This document shows positions 30,938-40,666 of a stretch of 54,587 nucleotides of DNA, in pieces (position 1 is the first letter of the stretch; every line of letters begins with the position of its first letter). The DNA comes from Bacteroidales bacterium (lineage in GTDB: Bacteria; Bacteroidota; Bacteroidia; Bacteroidales; F082). The stretch spans positions 1-54,587 of the forward strand of contig JAGYLH010000009.1 in the NCBI GenBank assembly GCA_018400955.1, in the 5' to 3' direction. The translations under genes and the position numbers were made by a program. The notes beneath the pieces were generated by a model that saw only the letters and a program-made list of their open reading frames with translations, ran no database searches and had not been told where the DNA came from.

Positions 30938-31894
30938 ATGTCAATGAACCCAACAAACGAATTTGCAAATGATGTGCTGGATGGTTTGACCTCGAAACCC
31001 AAATTCTTACAGTCTAAATATTTTTATGACGATGAGGGCAGCAAACTCTTCCAGCAAATTATGCGCATGCCCGAATACTACCTCACCGACTGTGAGCTAG
31101 AAATTATCACATCCAAAAAAAAGGAGATTATTGATGTCGTTTCGAATGGCAAAAAAATTGAACTTATCGAACTGGGTGCTGGTGATGGTCTAAAAACCAC
31201 TGAATTAATTTCCCACTTAATAAACCAAAAAGTTGATTTCAGCTATATCCCTATAGATATCTCTGCCACAGCCATCAATGAGTTGAAAAAAATGCTCTTG
31301 GAAAAATTTCCAAACCTGCATTTTAACGGAAAAACCGGCGATTATTTTTATATGCTTGATCAACTGCAAAAAGGACAAACAACGCAAAAGCTGATTCTCT
31401 TTCTTGGTTCAAATATTGGCAATATGACTTTGGAACAGTCGATCCGCTTTTTAAAAAAATTAGGCCACACCTTGCAAACCAATGATTATGTGCTTATTGG
31501 GTTCGATCTTAAAAAAGACAAAAACATCATCCTGAACGCATACAACGATCCGGCAGGAATTACAGCAGCATTCAACATGAATCTTTTACAACGCATAAAT
31601 GATGCGTTGGATGCTGATTTTAATCTGTCAAATTTCAAACATATCGAAAATTACAATACCAAATCAGGCACAGCCAGTAGTTTTCTGGTAAGCCTTTGCA
31701 AACAAAAAGTGCAACTAAAAAAACTGAATCTTTCAATCGAGTTTGAAACAGACGAACCCATCCACACAGAAATCTCCCAAAAGTACGACTGGCAGATGAT
31801 TGAGCAAATGGCTGATCAATCAGGCTTTCAAATTGTCAGGAATTTAACCGATAAGCGACAATATTTTACAGACAGTATTTGGAAACTAAAATAA
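30938..31894 (+). CDS. egtD: L-histidine N-alpha-methyltransferase (EgtD/EanA)
   Basis: 318 residues, the family length, from the ATG at 30938, which follows the eanB stop by about 10 bp. It trimethylates histidine to hercynine with S-adenosylmethionine. Motifs: KSKYFYDDEGSKLFQ-like N-terminus (KYFYDDEGS), MPEYYLTDCE, the SAM loop ELGAGDG, PIDISATAI, LFLGSNIGN and the C-terminal EISQKYDW. No EgtB-type sulfoxide synthase is visible nearby, so the anaerobic EanA/EanB route is the better reading. Cytoplasmic, no signal peptide. Confidence 0.9.
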   Translation: MSMNPTNEFANDVLDGLTSKPKFLQSKYFYDDEGSKLFQQIMRMPEYYLTDCELEIITSKKKEIIDVVSNGKKIELIELGAGDGLKTTELISHLINQKVDFSYIPIDISATAINELKKMLLEKFPNLHFNGKTGDYFYMLDQLQKGQTTQKLILFLGSNIGNMTLEQSIRFLKKLGHTLQTNDYVLIGFDLKKDKNIILNAYNDPAGITAAFNMNLLQRINDALDADFNLSNFKHIENYNTKSGTASSFLVSLCKQKVQLKKLNLSIEFETDEPIHTEISQKYDWQMIEQMADQSGFQIVRNLTDKRQYFTDSIWKLK

Positions 31895-31901
31895 TAAACA
31901 A

Positions 31902-32183
31902 ATGAAAGCAATCTGGAACGGTCAGCTAATCGCTGAAAGCAACCATACTATCACATTGGAAGGAAACGTCTATTTTCCTGAAAGATCTGTAAATAAAGCA
32001 TTTTTAGAGGCAAGCAACAAGCACACTATTTGTCCATGGAAAGGAAAAGCTTCCTATTACAATATTGCAGTCAATGGAACTGTAAACGTAAGTGCTGCCT
32101 GGTATTATCCTGAGCCTTCGGATAAAGCCAAACAAATTAAAGGACATATTGCCTTTTGGAGGGGCGTTGAAATTACAGAATAA
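31902..32183 (+). CDS. DUF427 protein
   Basis: 93 residues, the usual DUF427 length. It contains YFPERSVNKAFLEAS, TICPWKGKASYYNI and AAWYYPEP, the standard signature of this small beta-tent-like fold. Function unknown, with a proposed nucleotide or small-molecule binding role. It lies 7 bp after egtD, and its stop overlaps the next gene's ATG (ATAATG), so the four genes form one transcription unit. Confidence 0.88.
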   Translation: MKAIWNGQLIAESNHTITLEGNVYFPERSVNKAFLEASNKHTICPWKGKASYYNIAVNGTVNVSAAWYYPEPSDKAKQIKGHIAFWRGVEITE

Positions 32184-33037
32184 TGAAAAATATATCTAAA
32201 AACTGGAAACAGGTAAACCTTCCTTTCAACCACGCATTAGCAGATGCTTTGGCACAGCAACATCATGCTGTCCAATACATCGCTATGGTTGGCAAACATC
32301 TGATCCCCAAGGAGGAAGATGACAGCAACACCAATATGGCTTACGATATTGGTAAGGAACTACTCATTGGCAATCAACTGAACAATGGGTTGCGAATAGC
32401 ATTAAATCTAAAAAGTCTTGAAATAAGCATCTTACAGCCAGATTTAAACCCTATTGGTGCTTTTTTGCTGGAAGGCAAAACCAAACACGAGGCTTTTGAG
32501 GAATTGAAGTCGCTGCTTGCCAATTCAGGTACAGATGTAACAGCCCTCACAACCAAACTGCATTACCCCATGCCGGAACATGCGCTTGACAATGGGGCGA
32601 CGTTTATGATAGAAGACAAAAGCTTTTTTCGTGAAAATGCACACCATCGGCACAATGCCGAAATAGTGCTGCATGAAATTTGCAAAAACAACAAGAAGGC
32701 TGCTCCTGTAAAGGTATGGCCCCATCATTTTGACACGGGTTCCTTTATTCCAACCGCCTATAATGAAAAAGGAGAAACAATACGATCAATTGGTGTCGGT
32801 TGGGCCATTGCTGACAATATGGTAAAGGAACCCTATTTTTATCTGAGTTTTTGGTCAGCCGAAGCTATCAATAATTTTAACAAAATGTCTAAACCATCGC
32901 AAGGCACATGGCTTACAGGCGATTGGAAAGGTGCTGTTTTGAAACTTTCTGATTTTGTGAACCTACCCGCTGCCGATCAACACGAACAAACCAGATCATT
33001 TTTTACCAATGGGATTGAATTTTTGAAGAACCTCTGA
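32183..33037 (+). CDS. Uncharacterised protein with WPHHFD motif
   Basis: 284 residues, soluble, no signal peptide. The segment VKVWPHHFDTGSFIP recalls the WPHHFD motif of DUF5996-type proteins, and GVGWAIADNMVKEPYFYLSFW follows. Histidine-rich parts (HHRHNAEIVLHEICK, WPHHFD) suggest a metal or ligand site, but no reaction can be assigned. It overlaps the DUF427 stop by one base and ends the ergothioneine operon. Confidence 0.65.
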   Translation: MKNISKNWKQVNLPFNHALADALAQQHHAVQYIAMVGKHLIPKEEDDSNTNMAYDIGKELLIGNQLNNGLRIALNLKSLEISILQPDLNPIGAFLLEGKTKHEAFEELKSLLANSGTDVTALTTKLHYPMPEHALDNGATFMIEDKSFFRENAHHRHNAEIVLHEICKNNKKAAPVKVWPHHFDTGSFIPTAYNEKGETIRSIGVGWAIADNMVKEPYFYLSFWSAEAINNFNKMSKPSQGTWLTGDWKGAVLKLSDFVNLPAADQHEQTRSFFTNGIEFLKNL

Positions 33038-33115
33038 AAGGCTCATCCATTCATATTCACAGGGATTTAAATCTCCTTTTAAGTCTTTTGGATAGGTGAA
33101 ATTGACAGAGAAGTT

Positions 33116-33733
33116 TTATCCAATCAGGATTTTTACCAGCTGAAACACAGCCAGTCCAATCAGAATACTTCCGATGATAAAATTAATTTTCCGGGCAATA
33201 ACCGATGTTTTTGATTTAATTTTTCGGGCCAGCAGGCGGTAAAAAAGTAAGGTCAGCATTTTACCCAGCGTCACTGCCAGTGTAAAAGCCACAATACATT
33301 CAAATGTGAATACGATCATGCCATTCGCTTGCAGGTAGGTTACTGCTACAAACCAATAAAGCAAAACCTGGATGCTCAGGATGTTCAGAAACATACCTTT
33401 GATCAAGTCGGGCATAACGAACTTCTTATTTGCTGCATCTTTCTTATTCTTTCTGATAAAAAAAGAAATTCCGGCTGCAAGCAACACCGTGAATATTACA
33501 AATTCAATCCATCGGTTGCTGTCAATGAAATTCCCGAGCCTGCTTCCCAGGAAAATGGCCAGCAACACAAACACAATTTCTATAATCGTGGCGCCGGCAC
33601 TTACCTTAAATGCTGCCCGCTCGCCATTGTGCAGCACGCTGTCAATTACCGATAGGTTTACAAGCCCAAAAGGCAATGCGCCGAGGATGGCAGCGATAAA
33701 TCCCAGGGCAAAGTGAAGGCCTATTTCATACAT
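33116..33733 (-). CDS. LysE-family transporter
   Basis: 205 residues with about six hydrophobic helices. The N-terminal GFIAAILGALPFGLVNLSVID has the glycine/proline-rich start of LysE/RhtB exporters, although the canonical PGP is reduced to LPFG. Likely exports an amino acid or a related small molecule across the inner membrane. It is convergent with the preceding operon. Confidence 0.75.
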   Translation of the reverse strand: MYEIGLHFALGFIAAILGALPFGLVNLSVIDSVLHNGERAAFKVSAGATIIEIVFVLLAIFLGSRLGNFIDSNRWIEFVIFTVLLAAGISFFIRKNKKDAANKKFVMPDLIKGMFLNILSIQVLLYWFVAVTYLQANGMIVFTFECIVAFTLAVTLGKMLTLLFYRLLARKIKSKTSVIARKINFIIGSILIGLAVFQLVKILIG

Positions 33734-34374
33734 AAGGTTTGATTATGATTTTATTTCGAAAAATATAGTCGCCATTTTTTTTATACCTTACAAATTTAAG
33801 AAAACGATACTGATGGCTCGATAATTGCCATTTATTGTCAAGTTTAGCTTGAAAGTCCTACTAACCTGATTAATTCACAAATTTTCTACCACGATGTCCA
33901 ACTACCTGCGCAGGCAGTAAAAAGGAACAGGAATACCGATTGCAAGATGAATAATTTCCTGAATCCTTGTGTGGCAATCCGGTTTACAAGCCATGTTCTT
34001 TTTGATCTGATCATATCGGTAATTTTTACGAGCTATCCTTACACATGCATTTCTGTTTTAATGGACGTTTGGATTATGAATTCCTTACATAGATTATCCG
34101 GTTCAGACTGGTTAGTGACTTATGTTTACTGTTGAAAATAAAGCGGGAAGCTGAAAATATTAATATATCAGGAAGTTCTTAAGCTGGTTCGAAATTTACA
34201 GAACAAGGCTTGGTATCAGGATAGAAGGAATTACAACATTGAGCATATGGTATTAAAAAAAAATCCTGACTTAGGAATATTTGAGTGAAATCGTAAAATT
34301 AAAGAACAATGCGTGCGATGTTTCTGATTCATTTCAATATCTCCGCGAAAACGAAACCATCAATGATTTAAAAA
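33734..34374. other. Intergenic region with dispersed repeat
   Basis: This 641-bp spacer contains the second exact copy (33861-33887) of the 27-bp repeat seen at 8062-8088, followed by a palindrome around CCTGCGCAGG (33905-33914). A short uninterrupted frame near 34183-34287 (reads AWYQDRRNYNIEHMV) may be a gene remnant, but it has no start and no recognisable family. Nothing else is supported. Confidence 0.55.
33861..33887 (+). repeat. 27-bp dispersed repeat, copy 2
   Basis: Exact match to 8062-8088. Both copies lie in intergenic DNA and are followed by a CCAACT...TGC stretch, so the true repeat may be longer. Confidence 0.85.
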
Positions 34375-37248
34375 CTAATCATCCAATTCAATTAAATATT
34401 CCACCAGGTTTTGATCCCGGGTAAGTTTAAGTTTTTTTCTAAGGCGATACCTGGCAAGCTCTACACCCCGATCAGAAATATTCAATAGTTTTGCTATTTC
34501 CTTTGAACTCATATTCATACGTAGAAAAGAAGCCAGCTTTATTTCGCGCGGACTTAAATTCACGTTGTTTTCCGATAATTTCTTTAGGTATCCGCTGTGA
34601 ACCTGATCGAAATGATAAGCAAACTGGTCCCATGAGTTATGGTCTGATAAATTTTCATCAATTTCTTTCACAATTTGGTTAAGTTCTTTGCTATCTTTTC
34701 CTTGTAACACAAACCCTATTATTCTGCTTCTTAGATTTTGCAAAAAGTCACTCATTTGCAAAAGGTGCATCGTGATAGTTGTTAATTGTTCATTTTTCAA
34801 GTTTAATTCAGTATTGAGTTTTTCGCCCATCAATCGTTCAATTTCACTTCTCGATTCTTTTGATATTTGAACGATTGTGTCATCTTTAACTTTTAGGGCA
34901 TGTTTACTTTGGTAAGCCAGTTGCAAATTCTCTGCAAGATGTTTTCTTCTCTGTAGAATCAGAATCAGGACTACTAAAGATAACCCAAAAACAGAATAGA
35001 AAAATTTAGCCCATGTTGTATTATACCATGGTTCTAAAACCTTAAAAGAAAATGCTGAGGTCTTGCTTTGCTGCTCGTAAATATTTTTAGATTTTACTTC
35101 AAATGTGTAGCTTCCCGGAGGCAAATAAGGGTATTCCATATTACTTCGCGATGTCCATTCAGACCATTTTTCTTCGAGAGGAATCAGCCTGTAGGAGTAA
35201 GTTAAGTCTTCGAAGCCGTCAAAATATGGAGCAGCATAACTCACTCTTAAAGTTTGATTTACGTCTATCTCCATACCATTTGTCTGGTAAGGATTATACT
35301 TTATTATAGAATCTTCGCTGATCTGAAAATCTATCGATCTGAAAATCACTTTGAAATTTTCATTGATTAAAAAGTTTTTTCGCGGATTGTAAAGAACAAA
35401 TCCCTCTTTGGCTCCAATGAGTACATTGTTTTCATCAAGTACTGTAATATTAGGCAAATCATCGTTAATAAGTTTATTGACATGTCTGAAAACGCCTGTT
35501 TTTTTTTGATAAATGCCGAATTTTTCCTGAAATAAAACACCCATGATGTTTTCCTGAATGAAATATATTGAATTGTTACCATCAGAAACAATTTCAGTTA
35601 CATGGCCATCCGCCAGCCATTCCTTAAAGAAGGAATTGATGATGAATTTTGACTGTGTTTGGTCAAAATCATAAATCCCTTTTTCAGCTGTAAACACCAA
35701 ATTATCATCGATGGGAAAAACGCTGATTTTGGTATTTGAGGGAAACCCATTCTTATGCCCAAAGTGCTCAGGTTTCTCAATCAAATTCATATTGCTGTCA
35801 AACCGCAATCTGTAAGCTCCTTTTAATCCATGTGTCATCCAGAGAATTGTATCATTTTCGTATTCCAGAATTCTCGAAGATTCATTAAGGTGCGGGACAA
35901 CCCCAGTTTTCACCCATGCATTTTCTTGCTTTTTAAAATAAGATATACCTTGATAATCACCACCCAATACAAGTTCAGGTATGGGAGTTGGAATAAATTT
36001 CCAACTCCCAATATCATGAAACTTTTTTAAGCGATTTTGATCAACCAGAAATGCTCCCTTATCATGGTTTAAAATTAAATCACCTCCAATTGTAGAGAAG
36101 TTATACACTTGACCTTCACTCCCCGGAATCAAAATATGTGGCCGTGGCAAATGTTCATTCCCCTGTTCTTTTTTTTGTGTATAGAGGCCGTTGTTGGTGC
36201 CCAGATAAGTTTTGTCATTGTGTTTGCAGGCAGCATATCCTGTTCCTTCAAGCCCAATATCTTCATTAATTAAGGAAAAAGGCAAACTAAGTTCAAGATA
36301 ATCAATTCCATTGTTAAGGGCTACCCATAAATTATTAAAGTTATCTTCATAAAGTGCCTTAATGGTCCTGTCAGATAATCCTTCTCTTTTAGTCAGATGT
36401 TGTTTTAAAGAAAAATCAGAATCAAAAATATATAGTCCGGAGTTTTGGGTTCCAACAGCGTAATCTCCGGTACGAAGTTGGATGGCGGTTGTAATGGTCT
36501 TCTTCTCAAAAGGAAGTTCTATTCGAGTAAATTTCTCATCCTTATAGCGATAAACTTCACCTGAATTACTTAAAAAAAAGCTTTCACTTGCATTAGACAC
36601 AGCTGCCACTATTTCAGGGATCTTTTCAGAATCACTTATTTGAACAAAATCATCACCGTTAAGGACAAACAATCCTGTGTTGTACACCTGGGTAAATATT
36701 TGGTGATTTGATTTAAAAATATGCTGCACATATCCAGGTGTCTCAAGAGCTCGAAAACTGGTGTCATCATATGCCAATAGTAGGCTTTCGGTAAGGAAAA
36801 ATAGTTTACCGTCATTGTGCAGTATTTCCCAGGTTTCAGCTATTACTTGTTGTTCAGAAGGCAATAAGCTCAGCAAGGAAGTGAAATCCAGCCCATATTC
36901 TGTCAATTGAAAGTAACCGATTTGACCTTGTCCGCCCACAAAGATCCTGTTTAAATGATCCACCTTCAGCGCCCTAATTCTGGTACAGCTAGGCACATCA
37001 TATCTTGTCCAGGTATTCCCGTCAAACTCTAATAACCCCATGTTGTTTGCCACATAAAGAATTCCTGAGGTATCCTGATCAAAAGCCCAACTTTGAATTC
37101 CACCTCCGTATTCGGACGAACTAAAGTATTTTTTAAGGGGGACACTACGCAGGTTTGCATTGATTTCGTTTTGACTAATTCCGTTTTCAACGAATAAGAT
37201 CAAGCAGATGACTATCAGGAAACGAAAAGGCAGGTGAGTATTCATCAT
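34375..37248 (-). CDS. Membrane-spanning propeller / Y_Y_Y / LuxR-type HTH regulator
   Basis: 957 residues. A signal peptide (FLIVICLILFVENGISQ) is followed by an extracytoplasmic beta-propeller of two-component-regulator type (repeats such as GLLEFDGNTWTRYDV and IKALYEDNFNNLWVALNNGI), a Y_Y_Y domain (about residues 680-750, YSYRLIPLEEKWSEW), one membrane helix, a coiled coil, and a C-terminal LuxR-type HTH (LSPREIKLASFLRMNMSSKEIAKLLNI). There is no histidine kinase or receiver domain, so it would carry the sugar signal directly to DNA. It is divergent from the susC gene, as expected for the PUL regulator. ATG codons at 37248 and 37245 are both possible starts. Confidence 0.88.
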   Translation of the reverse strand: MMNTHLPFRFLIVICLILFVENGISQNEINANLRSVPLKKYFSSSEYGGGIQSWAFDQDTSGILYVANNMGLLEFDGNTWTRYDVPSCTRIRALKVDHLNRIFVGGQGQIGYFQLTEYGLDFTSLLSLLPSEQQVIAETWEILHNDGKLFFLTESLLLAYDDTSFRALETPGYVQHIFKSNHQIFTQVYNTGLFVLNGDDFVQISDSEKIPEIVAAVSNASESFFLSNSGEVYRYKDEKFTRIELPFEKKTITTAIQLRTGDYAVGTQNSGLYIFDSDFSLKQHLTKREGLSDRTIKALYEDNFNNLWVALNNGIDYLELSLPFSLINEDIGLEGTGYAACKHNDKTYLGTNNGLYTQKKEQGNEHLPRPHILIPGSEGQVYNFSTIGGDLILNHDKGAFLVDQNRLKKFHDIGSWKFIPTPIPELVLGGDYQGISYFKKQENAWVKTGVVPHLNESSRILEYENDTILWMTHGLKGAYRLRFDSNMNLIEKPEHFGHKNGFPSNTKISVFPIDDNLVFTAEKGIYDFDQTQSKFIINSFFKEWLADGHVTEIVSDGNNSIYFIQENIMGVLFQEKFGIYQKKTGVFRHVNKLINDDLPNITVLDENNVLIGAKEGFVLYNPRKNFLINENFKVIFRSIDFQISEDSIIKYNPYQTNGMEIDVNQTLRVSYAAPYFDGFEDLTYSYRLIPLEEKWSEWTSRSNMEYPYLPPGSYTFEVKSKNIYEQQSKTSAFSFKVLEPWYNTTWAKFFYSVFGLSLVVLILILQRRKHLAENLQLAYQSKHALKVKDDTIVQISKESRSEIERLMGEKLNTELNLKNEQLTTITMHLLQMSDFLQNLRSRIIGFVLQGKDSKELNQIVKEIDENLSDHNSWDQFAYHFDQVHSGYLKKLSENNVNLSPREIKLASFLRMNMSSKEIAKLLNISDRGVELARYRLRKKLKLTRDQNLVEYLIELDD

Positions 37249-37284
37249 AATATGATAGTATTAATTGAAAACCATAACTTATTG

Positions 37285-37315
37285 CAAATATATTAGTTTT
37301 TTTAGGTATTGAAAG
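37285..37315 (-). promoter_or_regulatory. Promoter of the PUL regulator gene
   Basis: On the minus strand, TATATTTG (37292-37285) fits the -7 consensus, with TTTC (37315-37312) 19 bp upstream as a weak -33 box. Confidence 0.45.
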
Positions 37316-37392
37316 ATTTTGATGAGTTAAGGAATACCGATTGATGAGTTTTTGATGTGATGTATTCTTATCGAATCGTTGTTTGGGTAGCC

Positions 37393-37400
37393 TATTTTTG
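37393..37400 (+). promoter_or_regulatory. -7 element upstream of susC
   Basis: TATTTTTG matches TAnnTTTG, 38 bp before the susC ATG. No good -33 box at the normal distance, as expected if the promoter needs an activator. Confidence 0.4.
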
Positions 37401-37437
37401 TGTTTTCATTTTTGTGAAACACAAAATATTAGGACCT

Positions 37438-40400
37438 ATGACAAAATTACTATTCAAAAGGGCAGCGTTGAAAATTCTATTCGGGCTCATTTTTGTTTCA
37501 TCTCATGTTATCGCTCAACAAGGCAGTGTGACGGGGGTGGTAACCTCTGAGGATGGTTTTTCAATTCCAGGCGTGACTATCTTTATAGAAGGCACCCAAA
37601 ACGGAACTACAACTGATGTGCAGGGAAATTACAAATTGAACAATGTATCTCCTGAATCAACAATTGTATTTTCATTTATTGGGATGAAAACGCTTGAGGT
37701 AAAATATAGTGGTCAACTTGTAATAAATGCAATCCTGGAATCAGAAGTCATAGGGCTGGATGAAATTGTTATTGTCGGATATGGCTCCCAAAAGAAAAGC
37801 GTAGTCACAGGTTCAATAAGTACGATTGGTGCCAAGGAACTAAAGGATGTGCCCGTACAAAGGGTTGATCAGGCTCTGCAGGGGCGGACATCAGGAGTTG
37901 TTGTTGCTTCAAATTCAGGGCAACCTGGATCAAGTGCCACTGTGCGCGTAAGGGGTATTACTTCATTGAGTGATGGGGCTAACCAACCGCTTTGGGTTGT
38001 TGATGGTGTAATTGTTGACGCTGGTGGAATAGGGTATCTGAATCAATCCGATATTCAATCCATAGAAGTTTTAAAAGATGCTGCTTCGCAGGCTATTTAT
38101 GGCGCAAGGGCCGCAGCTGGAGTAATTCTTATTACAACCAAGCAAGGATCAGCCGGCGAACTGAAGGTGAGTTATAATGGCTTTGCCGGAGTTTCGGCGC
38201 CCGCAAAAAAACTCGACCTGCTCAATGCGCAAGAATATGCCATGCTCCGCAACGAAGCTTCTTTAGCAGGAGGTGGCAATATTATTTTCGAAAATCCTGA
38301 ATCTTTAGGTGGGGGCACAGATTGGCAGGATTTAATTTTTAACCAGGCTGCACGCCGGCAAAACCACGAATTGAGTATTAGTGGAGGTAATAATGTTTCA
38401 ACTTTCTATTCATCATTCGGGTATTTAGACGAGGAAGGGATAGTAGCATCGGATATTTCAAATTTCGAAAGGCTGAACCTGCGCTTTAATTCAACCCACC
38501 AAATTAAAGACTGGTTAAAAATAGGCCAGAACCTGGGATATACCCACCAAAGGTCTGTAGGGCTTGGAAATACAAACAGTGAGTTTGGCGGACCGCTTAG
38601 CTCGGCAATTAATTTGGATCCAATTACTCCGGCTGTTATCACAGACCCAGAGGTTGCCAATACCAGCCCATATTCAACCCAGCCAGGTATCATGAGAGAT
38701 GAAAATGGGAACCCTTTTGGTATCTCAAAATATGTGGGGCAGGAAATGTCGAACCCTTTGGCCTATATCAAAACACGATTAGGTAATTATGGATGGAGTG
38801 ACGATTTTGTAGGAAATGCTTATGCTGAAATTCAAATTATCGAAGGGCTAAAGTTCAGGTCAGCAATTGGAACAAAACTCTCCTTTTGGGGCGGCGAATC
38901 ATTTACGCCGGTTTTTTACCTTAATTCCACAAGTATTAATACCACCAATTCAAGATGGTCAGGCAAAAATCGACAGTTTAACTACAACCTTGAAAACTTG
39001 CTTTCCTATACAAAGACATTTTCAGATCATAACTTTGATTTTCTTATAGGGCAAGGGGCGTATCAGGAAAACTGGTCTTCATCACTTAGTGTAACAAAAT
39101 TTGATCTTCCAGCTGATAACTTCGATGATGCATCAATGAATTATCCGGTGCCAACCGATCAGATTAATGCCGGAGCAGGAGAAGGACAGTTGCACCGCGT
39201 TAGCTCATTATTTGCAAGAATTAATTATAATTACTTAGGAAAATACCTTTTTACCAGCAATTTCAGACGTGATGGTTCTTCACGCTTTGGATCCAACAAT
39301 AAATACGGCTACTTTCCTTCAGTATCTGCAGGTTGGATTGCTTCGGAAGAAAAATTCTGGCCCGAAAACAGATGGATCAACTTTATGAAATTGCGTGGCG
39401 GGTATGGTGTAGTGGGTAATGACAATATTGGTGATTTTGCTTATCTTTCAACAGTTGGTGGTGGCAGAAATTATGCCCTTGGAACAGCAGGAGACTATTA
39501 CAATGGCGTTAGTCCAAATGCTCCTTCCAACCCGGATTTAAGGTGGGAAGAAACCTCACAAATTAATATTGGGTTTGAATCTGTTTTGTTTCAAAACCTG
39601 AGATTTACCTTCGACTGGTTTCAAAAAACAACAGATGACATCCTTATGTATCCGCGAATTCCGGGGTATGTAGGAGCTATCGGCAGTCCTGCTGCAAACG
39701 TTGCTTCACTGAATAACACAGGAGTTGAAGTTGAACTCAGTTATAATAAGTCATTTGCCAATGATTTAACAATTGGCATAACCGGAAATGCTTCACACCT
39801 AAAAAATGAAGTAACTGATCTAGGTACTGATGTTGAATTCCTTTCAGGTGGAAATGGGTTTCAGGCAAGCACTTATCCCATCACCCGTACAGCAATTGGC
39901 CAACCCATAAATTCATTTTATGGTTTTCAAATGTTAGGAATTTTCCAAAATCAGGCGGATATTTTTACTCATGTAAGTTCAAATGGTGATCTCATTCAGC
40001 CGAACGCAAAACCCGGAGATATCATCTGGGCGGACCTTGATGGCGATGGTGAGATTACTGAGAATGACCGGACTTTTTTAGGCAACCCAACACCCACCTG
40101 GACCTTTGGCCTTAGTCTAAATGCTATTTATAAGAACTTCGACCTGATAATATTTGGTCAGGGCGCTGGAGGAAATATGATTTTCCAGGGGCTGCGAAGG
40201 CTGGACATTGCAAATGCAAATTACCAAACCACCGCCTTGAACAGATGGACGGAAGCAGAACCATCATCTGATTTCCCAAGGCTTGTTGATGGCGATCCAA
40301 ATAAAAACTTCAACAACCCCTCAAATCTCTATTTAGAAAAAGGCGACTATTTCAGAATTAAAGTCATACAACTGGGTTATACCTTGCCGGCGTCAATTCT

Positions 40401-40572
40401 CGCAAAGTATAAAATTGAAAAAATCAGGGTCAACATTACAGCAGAAAATTTAATAACAATCACAAATTATACGGGATATGATCCGGAAATTGGTGGGGGA
40501 ACTATGAGCATAGACAGAGGCTATTACCCTCAGGCAAGAACAATATTGTTAGGATTTAATCTGATTTTCTAA
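37438..40572 (+). CDS. susC: SusC/RagA-family TonB-dependent outer-membrane transporter
   Basis: 1044 residues from the ATG at 37438; upstream in-frame ATGs would precede the promoter element and spoil the signal peptide. After the signal peptide comes a CarboxypepD_reg-like domain (about 30-105, with GVTIFIEGTQNGTTTD), a TonB-box/plug region (VIVGYGSQKKSVVTGS, LQGRTSGV, IEVLKDAASQAIYGARAAAGVI) and a barrel ending in Phe. It imports oligosaccharides across the outer membrane using TonB energy. susD follows immediately, and the regulator lies divergently upstream. Confidence 0.96.
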   Translation: MTKLLFKRAALKILFGLIFVSSHVIAQQGSVTGVVTSEDGFSIPGVTIFIEGTQNGTTTDVQGNYKLNNVSPESTIVFSFIGMKTLEVKYSGQLVINAILESEVIGLDEIVIVGYGSQKKSVVTGSISTIGAKELKDVPVQRVDQALQGRTSGVVVASNSGQPGSSATVRVRGITSLSDGANQPLWVVDGVIVDAGGIGYLNQSDIQSIEVLKDAASQAIYGARAAAGVILITTKQGSAGELKVSYNGFAGVSAPAKKLDLLNAQEYAMLRNEASLAGGGNIIFENPESLGGGTDWQDLIFNQAARRQNHELSISGGNNVSTFYSSFGYLDEEGIVASDISNFERLNLRFNSTHQIKDWLKIGQNLGYTHQRSVGLGNTNSEFGGPLSSAINLDPITPAVITDPEVANTSPYSTQPGIMRDENGNPFGISKYVGQEMSNPLAYIKTRLGNYGWSDDFVGNAYAEIQIIEGLKFRSAIGTKLSFWGGESFTPVFYLNSTSINTTNSRWSGKNRQFNYNLENLLSYTKTFSDHNFDFLIGQGAYQENWSSSLSVTKFDLPADNFDDASMNYPVPTDQINAGAGEGQLHRVSSLFARINYNYLGKYLFTSNFRRDGSSRFGSNNKYGYFPSVSAGWIASEEKFWPENRWINFMKLRGGYGVVGNDNIGDFAYLSTVGGGRNYALGTAGDYYNGVSPNAPSNPDLRWEETSQINIGFESVLFQNLRFTFDWFQKTTDDILMYPRIPGYVGAIGSPAANVASLNNTGVEVELSYNKSFANDLTIGITGNASHLKNEVTDLGTDVEFLSGGNGFQASTYPITRTAIGQPINSFYGFQMLGIFQNQADIFTHVSSNGDLIQPNAKPGDIIWADLDGDGEITENDRTFLGNPTPTWTFGLSLNAIYKNFDLIIFGQGAGGNMIFQGLRRLDIANANYQTTALNRWTEAEPSSDFPRLVDGDPNKNFNNPSNLYLEKGDYFRIKVIQLGYTLPASILAKYKIEKIRVNITAENLITITNYTGYDPEIGGGTMSIDRGYYPQARTILLGFNLIF

Positions 40573-40666
40573 TTCGATAAAATTGTTAAATATGAAATAC
40601 CAGGACACAAACAAAAGAACAATAAATTCTTATTCTGACAGGCTTTATTCGAACATCATAAAACCT

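Noticed and set aside
30938..31894. Aerobic EgtB-type ergothioneine path
   Set aside because: No FGE-sulfatase/DinB-type EgtB is present in the window; the neighbour is a rhodanese, pointing to the EanB route.
33947..34135. 62-codon open frame
   Set aside because: No similarity, weak start and in a repeat-bearing spacer.
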